Of a DNA stretch of 64,000 bases, positions 44,517 to 52,810 are shown one piece after another. The notes beneath the pieces were generated by a model. It saw only the letters and a program-made list of their open reading frames with translations. It had not been told where the DNA came from and made no database searches. The number at the start of each line of letters is the position of its first letter. Within the stretch, counting starts at the first letter, position 1. The position numbers were made by a program, and so were the translations under genes. Origin of the DNA: Jejuia sp043557195 (lineage in GTDB: Bacteria; Bacteroidota; Bacteroidia; Flavobacteriales; Flavobacteriaceae); contig CP121314.1 of NCBI GenBank assembly GCA_043557195.1, forward strand, positions 558,001-622,000. Direction: 5' to 3'.

Positions 44517-47500
44517 CTAGAGTTTTACTTTTTTATAAAATTGAATACTTACAGGGCCCAAAAGTCCTGATAATTGTAATTCATCATCTTTTTTCCAATG
44601 CCTCCAAGAGGAGAACGTTTGTCTTTTAGAATCACGAGATTCTGGATTTGACAACCAACTAGGAAGTGCCTTAATTTTGTTACCTCTACGCTCGTAATCT
44701 AAAGGTTCTTTTTCATCGCCAATTAAGCGATTTACCCATAAATTCGTGATTTTTAGTGTTATTGTATTACGACCTTTTTTCACATAATCACCAATAGCAA
44801 CCCTAAAAGGCGCTTTCCATAATGTGCTTACTTTTTTATCATTTATAAAAACTTCGGCAACAATAGCCACACTCCCCAAATCCAATTCATAAGCATTCTC
44901 TTTACATAACTGTTTTTTAGATAGAATGAATTCTTTTTCATAAATCACAGTTCCTGAAAAATGTTGAATGTCTTCTTCATCTGCTTCCGACCAAGATGAT
45001 AATGTTTTAAAATTCTTCTTTAGTGTCATACCGTTTTTTAAAGGAAATGTGACCTCCCAATTTTCAGATAACACCATTGGATTTGGAACTTTTACTTTTA
45101 CCTTTTTTGATTTTCCTGAGGCATTTGTATAAGACAAACTTCCTGAAAAAGGTGTTTTCCAAACGGTATTCCCATTGACTTTATAAACTTCTGATGAAGG
45201 TACAGATTTGTTTAAGTTTAAAAATTCACCTTCTGGAATTATGTTGGTTCTTAAATTACCATCGGTTTCAAAAGTAATTTTCAGAAAATTATTAGCGTTT
45301 TTTAATACTTTACCATTTACGAAATCATCTGATATTTTGATATTCAAGTTTCCAGAAGCCACTTGTTTTTTGATATCCTCGGTAACATCAAAAGCTTCAA
45401 AGTTTTTAGGCACACCTTTGGTTTCTGCTTTAAATTTACCAAACACCGCAGAAATTATTTTGAGGCGTTGATTACCTGCATCTATTTTAACAAACTCTCG
45501 TTCTTCAGCATGAATGTGTTCTACTTTATCCCCAATTTGATATTCCATTCTAAACTCTTTTACATAGCCCATAGCTGGGTCGCAATCGCAAAAGGCTCTA
45601 GACATCTGAAAATTTAACTTTCCACCATTTACTACGGCAGCTACTTTATCAGTAATATCTACCAACCCTTCTTGTAAAAAATTACCATACTCCGCTTTTA
45701 TAATTTTTAAGTTAGATAGTGGTCTTGGTGTTGGTTTTTCTAATTTTACATCAGCTTCAACAATGTGATTTTTATCTACTGAATTTTCTTTAAACACTAC
45801 AAATACAGCTTGTTCACTATCTAAAGCAATAGGAATATTTACAGTACCATCATCATTATTTTTCCAAACTGCTACTTTTTTAATGTCTCCAGTTTCAGCG
45901 TTCCAAATTTCCGGCAATTTGTTTGCAACTTTAAAGCGTCCCGTAAATGCTACTTTTTCCTTTTTTGCATTGGCAATAAAATAAATGTCGGCTTCTTCTG
46001 TTCTTCTGTGTACAAAACCGATATCTTCCATATTTGCTTCAACAATAGAAAAATCTGGTGTTATATGCTCCTTATTTAAGAACTCAGCAATTGAAATAGG
46101 TTTTATCAAACCTTTATCCCAAAGTGCATTAGCTGTTGTTCTTATATAAACATCACTTTCTGGGTAATTGCTCAAACTTGGCGAACGCTTTGGTTTATTA
46201 CCAATAATTTTTGCCCCGTTTTTAACTAGAGCATCTATTATCTTTAGTGTTTTAGGTGTTATCCAATCGCTTTCTGGTAAGCTTAGTACTTCGTATGCTA
46301 CTCCAAATTTTGTAACAATTTTACCATTTTTCACAGATAATTCTGCCAGTTTATTAGCTCCAATTAAATCATAATCATAACCAGATTTCTTTAGTTCTGG
46401 TAATAAAAAAGCGGTGTTTGGAGAAGAATCTCCAGTAAACATCAAAACATCTGCAACATTAGAACCTTGTTGTAATAAATATTGCGATTTGGCGATATAA
46501 TCTAAATACGATTTGCTTTGTGCCCACCAAGTATTCAAACGGTTAAAATCGAAACCGTGATAACTTAATGCCATACCTGGTCCAATATCCCAAGGTTGAT
46601 GCACATAGGTGTGAAATATAAAACGGGTAATGCCTTCTGCCCAAGCTTTGTCTCCGATAGATTTTATAGTTGCGGGGTGTTTATCCCACCCGCCAATACC
46701 AGTAAAGGATTCTGCACCAACAATGCTACTTCCATTTAAATGGGCTATAGAAGAGACAAATTTTGATGAATCAAAAAACGGATAACCTCCACTCCAAAAC
46801 TCACACATGACAATATCACCTTTTGCACCTACTTGCATATTATCAAAAGGCCCCCAATAGGGTTCTACAGAAAATTTTAATTTGTTTTTATGGCACAATT
46901 CTGCAAAATGTCCATAATAGTTTTCAGCAATTAAATCGCCTATAGTTCTTCTGAAATCCCATTGAAAACGTTCGGTAATTTCACCACTTTCAACATAATA
47001 GCCTGCTAAAGTTGGTAAATACGGTCTTAAATCATAGCCTCGTAATTTTTTAAATTGATGCTCAAAACCAGAAGTCCAATTTTGAGAACCCACCTCGTAA
47101 CTATCAATCAAACAATTATTTACAGTTTCTCCAACTAAATCTCCCAATTTGTTTAAAATGGGCTGTATACCTTTGTTCCAATAATCATCTAAAGCAGCTG
47201 CAGACATTTTATCTACCTCTAAACCGTGACCACCATCAACAGCAGGTCTATTTTTTGCCCCATTAGACGTATGCCCAATTCGTAAAATAACCCATTCGCC
47301 TTTTGGTACTTCCCATTCTAAAATTCCTTCTTTATTGATTTTAGAAGTAATATCAACAATACTTTCTTTATGCACAATGGCAGCATTTGCAATTTCTTTG
47401 GTCTCAGGAAGCAGATGATTTCTGATTCTATCGGATAATATTTTATAATCTAAACCATCAATTTTGATAGATTCTTTAGGTTTTGGAAATGCTAAAACAG

Positions 47501-48005
47501 CAATGTCTTTATAATAATTAAATTTGGTCTTTGGTTTTGGAATTTCCTTTTTCAACAAACTACCACCATCAACAAGAAGCTCACTAAAAACTACGGTTTG
47601 CATTGCGTTTTCTTCTGTAACCCAAGGACCTCCAGAAGAAGACCAACCTGCACTATTATGAAATGCCAATTCCAAATCTAACCGTTTTGCTTCTGAAGCT
47701 GCAAAGTGAAATAAATCTAGCCATTCTTCACTTAAATAGGTAATGCCGCCTTTTGGAAAACCCAAGTGCACATTAAACAACTGTGCTTCTTGAATACCCA
47801 CTTGTTTCATGGCTTCTAAATCTTTTGTAATGCCTGATTTGGAAACATTTCCGCTAATCCAATGCCACCAAGTTCTGGCTTTGGCTTGGTTTGGTGGGTT
47901 TTCAAATCCTGATTCTAACACTTCATTAACTGGCGAGTTTTGAGCGTTTAATGCCATGCTAAACATAGCTAGGAAGAAAATATTAAATAGGTTTCTTTTT
48001 TTCAT
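44517..48005 (-). CDS. GH106 alpha-L-rhamnosidase
   Basis: 1162 residues, the large size expected of GH106, with signal peptide (1-21, ending ALNA). The N-terminal block ARTWWHWISGNVSKSGITKDL (residues about 43-63) and the LAFHNSAGWSSSGGPW region near 113 are characteristic. So are the barrel segments PYWGPFDNMQVGAKGD and VGAESFTGIGGWDKHP. The C-terminal part has beta-sandwich domains, including a galactose-binding-like end. It removes terminal alpha-L-rhamnose with inversion. It feeds the rhamnose operon and complements two GH78 enzymes. Its neighbours are the BNR_4 lyase candidate and the alginate-lyase-like gene. Confidence 0.88.
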   Translation of the reverse strand: MKKRNLFNIFFLAMFSMALNAQNSPVNEVLESGFENPPNQAKARTWWHWISGNVSKSGITKDLEAMKQVGIQEAQLFNVHLGFPKGGITYLSEEWLDLFHFAASEAKRLDLELAFHNSAGWSSSGGPWVTEENAMQTVVFSELLVDGGSLLKKEIPKPKTKFNYYKDIAVLAFPKPKESIKIDGLDYKILSDRIRNHLLPETKEIANAAIVHKESIVDITSKINKEGILEWEVPKGEWVILRIGHTSNGAKNRPAVDGGHGLEVDKMSAAALDDYWNKGIQPILNKLGDLVGETVNNCLIDSYEVGSQNWTSGFEHQFKKLRGYDLRPYLPTLAGYYVESGEITERFQWDFRRTIGDLIAENYYGHFAELCHKNKLKFSVEPYWGPFDNMQVGAKGDIVMCEFWSGGYPFFDSSKFVSSIAHLNGSSIVGAESFTGIGGWDKHPATIKSIGDKAWAEGITRFIFHTYVHQPWDIGPGMALSYHGFDFNRLNTWWAQSKSYLDYIAKSQYLLQQGSNVADVLMFTGDSSPNTAFLLPELKKSGYDYDLIGANKLAELSVKNGKIVTKFGVAYEVLSLPESDWITPKTLKIIDALVKNGAKIIGNKPKRSPSLSNYPESDVYIRTTANALWDKGLIKPISIAEFLNKEHITPDFSIVEANMEDIGFVHRRTEEADIYFIANAKKEKVAFTGRFKVANKLPEIWNAETGDIKKVAVWKNNDDGTVNIPIALDSEQAVFVVFKENSVDKNHIVEADVKLEKPTPRPLSNLKIIKAEYGNFLQEGLVDITDKVAAVVNGGKLNFQMSRAFCDCDPAMGYVKEFRMEYQIGDKVEHIHAEEREFVKIDAGNQRLKIISAVFGKFKAETKGVPKNFEAFDVTEDIKKQVASGNLNIKISDDFVNGKVLKNANNFLKITFETDGNLRTNIIPEGEFLNLNKSVPSSEVYKVNGNTVWKTPFSGSLSYTNASGKSKKVKVKVPNPMVLSENWEVTFPLKNGMTLKKNFKTLSSWSEADEEDIQHFSGTVIYEKEFILSKKQLCKENAYELDLGSVAIVAEVFINDKKVSTLWKAPFRVAIGDYVKKGRNTITLKITNLWVNRLIGDEKEPLDYERRGNKIKALPSWLSNPESRDSKRQTFSSWRHWKKDDELQLSGLLGPVSIQFYKKVKL

Positions 48006-48035
48006 TGTTTACTTTTCAAAAAAATGCTTCTCTTC

Positions 48036-49253
48036 CTAAAGTTCAATATTATTTCTTTGATTTAAAATATGAAGTGCCTTATCAAAAGACGCGTCTTTCA
48101 ATGTTTTACTCACATAATTCAAATCTTCTATCAATTTAGCTTCTGAATGTTCTCTACCAGTAATTTGTTTGAACTTCCACTCTTTTTCTTTAGTGAGATA
48201 AGGTAACATATATTGATATCCTTTTTTTATACTTCTGCCATCTTCCGACTCAACATTCCATAAATCAATGCCTACTTTTTGTCCCAAACGCACCAATTCT
48301 ATAAACCCATGTAAATTCATAACTGAATACGAAAATGATTTGGTTCTTGCGAGTTCTCTTGGTTGACTTCCATCTGGCTCAATTTGACTAAAGATTCTTG
48401 CTTTGGTTACCGTAGAAAGATGGTTTTTAACCTCATCTACTCTATCGAGATATAAGAGTATATTGAGCAATTGAATATCATAATGCGTACCATGATTATT
48501 CTCTCTAGTTGACTCTTCCTTTCCTAGTTTGCTGTTTTGTAACCAATTAGCATATTCAGATAGCCACGACCCCATTCCTTTCTTCGTATCCTGATCGAGA
48601 ATATTTTTATCCTCCAATAACTCTAAGCATTTAAGTACATTAACAATACCACCAAACTCAATAATTCCAAAACACCTTCCTTCATTTTTTCCAGGTATGG
48701 ATTGCCCATAATTAACATTAGGATTCATTTTGGTTTCCGTATTCAAAAACCAAGCTCTTATTAATGTTAGAGCTCTATTTGCATAGCTTATATTATCACT
48801 TAAATAATAAGCATTACTTAAGTCTCTAATCGCTCTTAGAAAACTTTCGTTCTCAACAAAATCGGTATAATTATTTCTTGTCTCGGGATTTATTTCTCCG
48901 TCTTTTCTAACATATGGTAATCCATCGGGAGCATCTGGATTAGGCCACCAATAAGGCCCAATACTCATGTAATCATGTTTACTGCCACTTGGGGGCATTC
49001 CACTCTTATTCACTACTGAAAACACAGGTCTATTTAATAACGTATCGGTTCTTTTGATAAGATTTTTATATGCCAAAACTTCACGCTCATCACCTTTTTT
49101 TATTTTCTCTTTCCTCTCCTCTAGTTCTGAGTACCCCTTGATGCCCTTAGTATTAGAAGAGTTACACCCAAATAAATTGATGAGTAGCAATAAAACTACC
49201 GTCCTCCGAAACAATAAATAACACTTTATAATTATTCGATTGTTTTTCATCAT
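48036..49253 (-). CDS. Alginate_lyase-superfamily lipoprotein (uronate lyase or oligosaccharide dehydratase candidate)
   Basis: 405 residues from the ATG at 49253; an in-frame GTG lies six bases upstream and another ATG three bases downstream. The lipobox is NLFGC. The body is an alpha/alpha-toroid of the alginate lyase (PF05426) type: SIGPYWWPNPDAPDGLPYVRKDG, then WFLNTETKMNPNVNYGQSIPGKNEGRCFGII, and ENNHGTHYDIQ with the Asn-His catalytic motif. The end has QPRELARTKSFSYSVMN. In this setting it may cut glucuronate linkages or dehydrate a terminal uronate; an oligosaccharide dehydratase for ulvan oligomers has been reported in Formosa. I cannot tell which from sequence. Confidence 0.75.
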   Translation of the reverse strand: MMKNNRIIIKCYLLFRRTVVLLLLINLFGCNSSNTKGIKGYSELEERKEKIKKGDEREVLAYKNLIKRTDTLLNRPVFSVVNKSGMPPSGSKHDYMSIGPYWWPNPDAPDGLPYVRKDGEINPETRNNYTDFVENESFLRAIRDLSNAYYLSDNISYANRALTLIRAWFLNTETKMNPNVNYGQSIPGKNEGRCFGIIEFGGIVNVLKCLELLEDKNILDQDTKKGMGSWLSEYANWLQNSKLGKEESTRENNHGTHYDIQLLNILLYLDRVDEVKNHLSTVTKARIFSQIEPDGSQPRELARTKSFSYSVMNLHGFIELVRLGQKVGIDLWNVESEDGRSIKKGYQYMLPYLTKEKEWKFKQITGREHSEAKLIEDLNYVSKTLKDASFDKALHILNQRNNIEL

Positions 49254-49398
49254 AAACACCTAATCAATATCCTTATTACTACTAAAAATCATAAGCAGTA
49301 TGTTTAAAACCACCAAAGCACCAACTACATATATAACTGTCATCATCTTAGTTTAATTATCCTCCTAACTCTTAATATTCTTTGACCCTATAGAGGTG

Positions 49399-52300
49399 TT
49401 AATCCACAAACATTTCATCAATAAAAGGCCCACTTTCTCCTGTAGTTTGCAACTTAATATTGTTTGCACCCGCTTTTAGCGTAATAATGGCTGGTACAAA
49501 TTTCCACTCTTTTTCCCATCCGCCAGTTGGTTTAAACTCAAGCGTCCTTATATAAACGTCATTAACAAACAGCTTCATGGGGTGTAATTTACCAACGTTA
49601 TTATGCATATATCTAAAACGGATACTGTAATCACCAGCTTCCCCGTCGTTTTCCTGATAGAATGTAATAGCACCCTCATTTCCATCAAACCTAACAAAAC
49701 CAGTACCTTTAAATCTGTGTGCATCATCACTAACCTTTGCATCGCCTTCTAGAATACCTTCTTCGGCAGAAATATTTACACCTCTACCTATCCACATATC
49801 TGCAGAGTGCTCATCGCCCCAAAATAGACCTTGATTTTTACCAAAAGCTTCACTTAGCCTTAACACTGTTTTTCCGTTTTGTTTTACTATCGCTTTTACA
49901 GTTGTTCCGTCTGAAATCTCAAAAGCACCATTGTAAATTAGACCATTAGTATCAGGATTTGCACCATTGGTTGTATAATAAATTTCTAAAGTTTCTAAGT
50001 TTGAATCACCTAAAACTTGAATCTGTTTCGCATCGATTGTTATTTTATTTGAAACGTATAATGCTTTGTCTCCCAAAATCGATGCCGTTATTAGAGAAGC
50101 ACTTTTTGCATTTGGCAACTCTCTTAAAAACAATCTTGACTTCCCAAAAAACAAGGCTCTATAATCAGATTTTGTTCTGCTCGCTGGGTCTATAGGGTTT
50201 CCATTTTCCATGGAAACTTTCTTTACATCTCCTTGAATATTATAGTAGACTTTGTTTTCACCGTAAGGGTAAAAACTGCCGTTTTCATCTAGACTTTCTG
50301 AAGTGATGATATAACTTGTCGTAAAACTATCTTCAGCTTCTAATTTCTGAATTGTTGTTTTTAATTTTGAAGGCTGTTTGCTGGTTGAAAAGGATGTTCG
50401 GTTTACTTCTTTTCCGTTGACATAAGCCACAGCTTCTAGTTTTCCTTCTTCATAAGGCACCATCCATTCGCATTGCATTTCGTTCCAAACAGTTCCTGGT
50501 TTATCTTTTCCTAAGGATTTTCCATTGAGAAACAATTCAACCTCATCAGCATTTGAATATACCCAAACCGGGATAACGGTACCTTTTTTCATTCGAGGAT
50601 GCGTCCAATGAGGCAGCATATGAATCATTGGTCCTTCTGTCCACTGGCTTTGATAAAAGTAAAACAAGTCTTTCTTAAAACCCGCAACATCTAAAGCACC
50701 ACCCATAAATAAATTGAAAGGCAAGCCTCCATGTACCAAACCAGCTTCCCCATAGTAATCAAAACCTGTCCATCGGAAATGACCACTATGCCATGGATGA
50801 TCTCGCATAACTTCCCAATACTTTCTTGCAGAAACACGAACTGTAGCGTTATCGTAAGAAGAATTGAAACGTTGCTTTCTATTTTTCCAATCTTTAGGAT
50901 TTAAGCCTTCGTAAAAAAAGATTTCTTTATCAGTTAAATTTGGCAACTCATAAGTTCCAGGCAATTCGTTATCGCGCCACCACGTTTGGGTTCTGTAATA
51001 CCCTCTAGTTTGCCAAGTATGAGGGGCTTCAGTAGAAATAAAAGGTTTGTCAAAGGATTTATTTTCGATGAAAGTCTTTGTTTCAGAACCACCGTTAACT
51101 CCTTGAATGTCCATATCTTCTGGATTTCCAGCACCTGAAGTAAATAATCTTGTTGGGTCTAACTTTTTGCCAAATTCCACTAATTTTGGTGCAACATCGC
51201 TATGGGTTTCATTACCTAAACTCCACACAAAAATACTCGGGTGATTTCTGTCTCTGGTAATCCATTCTTCTACATCGCGTTGCCACCATTCGTCAAAAGC
51301 TTGCTTACCATAATCTTGAGGTGCTTTTTTGTGCCAACCATCAAAAATTTCATCCATAACCAACAACCCGATTTCATCACAGATATCGTAAAACATTGGT
51401 GGTGTTGGGTTGTGCGAAGGCCGAATAGCATTAATACCCATATCTTTTAGCGATTGCAATTTCCAACGCAACATAGGTTTTGTCCACGCGCCACCAACAG
51501 GTCCACCTTCCCAATGTTCGCAAACCCCCTTTAATTTTACATTTTCTCCATTTAGCCAAAATCCAGTTTCTGTTTTCCATTCTATAGTTTTAAAACCAAA
51601 AATGGTTTCTACTTCATCAATTACATTTTTGCCATCTAAAATTTTGGTAACCGCTTTGTACAGGTTTGGTGTTTCAGGACTCCATAATTTTGGACTTTTA
51701 ACCTCTAATTGAATCCTTGGATTCACAGTTTTTAACTTCTCACAATTTTTATTTAGTTGTTTTCCTTCTGGAGAAAACAAGAGTACCTCATATTCTAATC
51801 CTTTTTTGTTATGTGAAACTTCAGATTCAATATTTACTATCGCTTTATGTTTTTTAATTAAAGGCGTGGTTATAAAAATGGTATTGGGTTTAAAATGAAT
51901 AGGGTTTACTTCTATCAATTTTACAGCAGCATAAATACCACAAGGGTGGTACCAACGTGCGGAAGGTTCTAAAGCGTTATCTACTCTTACTGCTATTGTA
52001 TTTTTACCCTCTTTTAAATATTTTGAAATATTATACCTAAAACTAATATAACCGTAAGGTCGTTTTCCCAAATAGTTCCCGTTTACCCAAACTTCACTAT
52101 TCATATAGACGCCATCAAAATTAATGTAGATGATTTTAGAAAGACTTTCTTTTTTTACATTAAAGTATTTTCTGTACCATCCAATTCCTCCATCGTGATA
52201 ACCACCTCCTTGACCTTGATCGCCTCCTTTTCTTACCCCTTTTTCGAACGACCAATCATGTGGTACGTTTAAATTTTTCCATGCGGCATCATTATAATTT

Positions 52301-52428
52301 TCCTTTGAAAATGATGAGTTATCTTCTAATGTAAAAAGCCAACTATTATTGAAATTCTGAACGCTACGTTGTCCATATAAAAACGTTGTAAGAACGCTTA
52401 AAAGTATTAGTAAAAACGTGTTTTTCAT
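49399..52428 (-). CDS. GH2 beta-glycosidase (beta-galactosidase-like), exported
   Basis: 1009 residues with signal peptide (1-19, ending FLYG). GH2 layout: sugar-binding jelly-roll (about 22-175, with NVPHDWSFEKG), Ig-like (180-285), TIM barrel (about 288-600), then further beta domains and a C-terminal carbohydrate-binding-like module (about 870-1009). Both catalytic residues are in place: acid/base Glu407 in WSLGNE and nucleophile Glu467 in ISTEAPH. It is the first gene of the long operon ending at 33534, behind a CAGGA-type promoter with a very short leader. Removal of beta-linked uronate, xylose or galactose is possible; the substrate is unresolved. It contrasts with the altered GH2 at 40114. 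Confidence 0.88.
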   Translation of the reverse strand: MKNTFLLILLSVLTTFLYGQRSVQNFNNSWLFTLEDNSSFSKENYNDAAWKNLNVPHDWSFEKGVRKGGDQGQGGGYHDGGIGWYRKYFNVKKESLSKIIYINFDGVYMNSEVWVNGNYLGKRPYGYISFRYNISKYLKEGKNTIAVRVDNALEPSARWYHPCGIYAAVKLIEVNPIHFKPNTIFITTPLIKKHKAIVNIESEVSHNKKGLEYEVLLFSPEGKQLNKNCEKLKTVNPRIQLEVKSPKLWSPETPNLYKAVTKILDGKNVIDEVETIFGFKTIEWKTETGFWLNGENVKLKGVCEHWEGGPVGGAWTKPMLRWKLQSLKDMGINAIRPSHNPTPPMFYDICDEIGLLVMDEIFDGWHKKAPQDYGKQAFDEWWQRDVEEWITRDRNHPSIFVWSLGNETHSDVAPKLVEFGKKLDPTRLFTSGAGNPEDMDIQGVNGGSETKTFIENKSFDKPFISTEAPHTWQTRGYYRTQTWWRDNELPGTYELPNLTDKEIFFYEGLNPKDWKNRKQRFNSSYDNATVRVSARKYWEVMRDHPWHSGHFRWTGFDYYGEAGLVHGGLPFNLFMGGALDVAGFKKDLFYFYQSQWTEGPMIHMLPHWTHPRMKKGTVIPVWVYSNADEVELFLNGKSLGKDKPGTVWNEMQCEWMVPYEEGKLEAVAYVNGKEVNRTSFSTSKQPSKLKTTIQKLEAEDSFTTSYIITSESLDENGSFYPYGENKVYYNIQGDVKKVSMENGNPIDPASRTKSDYRALFFGKSRLFLRELPNAKSASLITASILGDKALYVSNKITIDAKQIQVLGDSNLETLEIYYTTNGANPDTNGLIYNGAFEISDGTTVKAIVKQNGKTVLRLSEAFGKNQGLFWGDEHSADMWIGRGVNISAEEGILEGDAKVSDDAHRFKGTGFVRFDGNEGAITFYQENDGEAGDYSIRFRYMHNNVGKLHPMKLFVNDVYIRTLEFKPTGGWEKEWKFVPAIITLKAGANNIKLQTTGESGPFIDEMFVD

Positions 52429-52448
52429 TTCAAGTTATGCTGTTTAAA

Positions 52449-52503
52449 CAAACATAGGTTCAAATCTTCAATACTTAATCCTGTAGTGTCATGCTTTGTC
52501 CTG
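52449..52503 (-). promoter_or_regulatory. Promoter of the GH2-led long operon, three CAGGA-type units
   Basis: On the minus strand the units are CAGGA (52503-52499), CATGA (52493-52489) and CAGGA (52483-52479), each exactly 10 bases apart. Then come 22 bases and TATGTTTG (52456-52449), a perfect -7 box. The leader to the GH2 ATG is only about 14 bases. It is the only promoter of the set with three units. Confidence 0.75.
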
Positions 52504-52519
52504 TGTTTTATGCTAATAA

Positions 52520-52564
52520 CATGATAGTACAGGTCGGTTTTTCAAGGTGTATATTGTAACTTTG
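52520..52564 (+). promoter_or_regulatory. Promoter of the lipoprotein GH39 gene with paired units
   Basis: CATGA (52520-52524) and CAGGT (52530-52534) are 10 bases apart, then 22 bases, then TAACTTTG (52557-52564), a perfect -7 box. The predicted transcript starts near 52571, so the structured RNA at 52631-52795 would be in the 5' leader. Confidence 0.7.
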
Positions 52565-52630
52565 CTTGAAACGTCTTGAAAACAAAATTACGGGTAAGTA
52601 CAAGCTATGGTGTAAAACCCTTTTTTGTCA

Positions 52631-52795
52631 AGTTAGCCCGCGTTAGGGATAGAAACGGCATCCTTTTTGCAAAGCTTTTGAAGTTAAAAACTTCTAAGCA
52701 AAACTAAATGGACTAAAATGATGAGATTGCGAAACAAGTTCGGGACGCTTTGCGAAAAGATATAGTGGATAGCCCGACCCGCAGGGGAACGCCCA
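52631..52795 (+). ncRNA. Structured RNA in the GH39 leader, flavobacterial recurrent element (Flavo-1-like?)
   Basis: The 5' part contains GATAGAAACGGCATCC, and its 3' part AAAAGATATAGTGGATAGCC, conserved-looking blocks I associate with a recurrent flavobacterial intergenic RNA, possibly Flavo-1. A long stem pairs 52663-52675 (CTTTTTGCAAAGC) with 52747-52759 (GCTTTGCGAAAAG), extended by ATCC/GGAT. Inside it is a perfect hairpin, GAAGTT-AAA-AACTTC (52680-52694). A further CCC-GCA-GGG hairpin lies near 52778-52786. The element ends about 15 bases before the GH39 start codon. It could regulate translation in cis or be processed as a small RNA. The name is from memory and needs a covariance search. 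Confidence 0.6.
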
Positions 52796-52810
52796 AACTA
52801 TTAAAAAAAA

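Larger units (their letters stand above)
52429..52810. other. Divergent control region between GH2 and GH39 operons
   Basis: 382 bases. From left to right: minus promoter with three CAGGA-type units, plus promoter with two, then a plus-strand leader of about 240 bases. The leader has a weak GGGT/ACCC hairpin followed by six T (52592-52626), a possible attenuator, and a large structured RNA that ends just before the GH39 start codon. The promoters and the RNA are listed separately. Confidence 0.65.
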
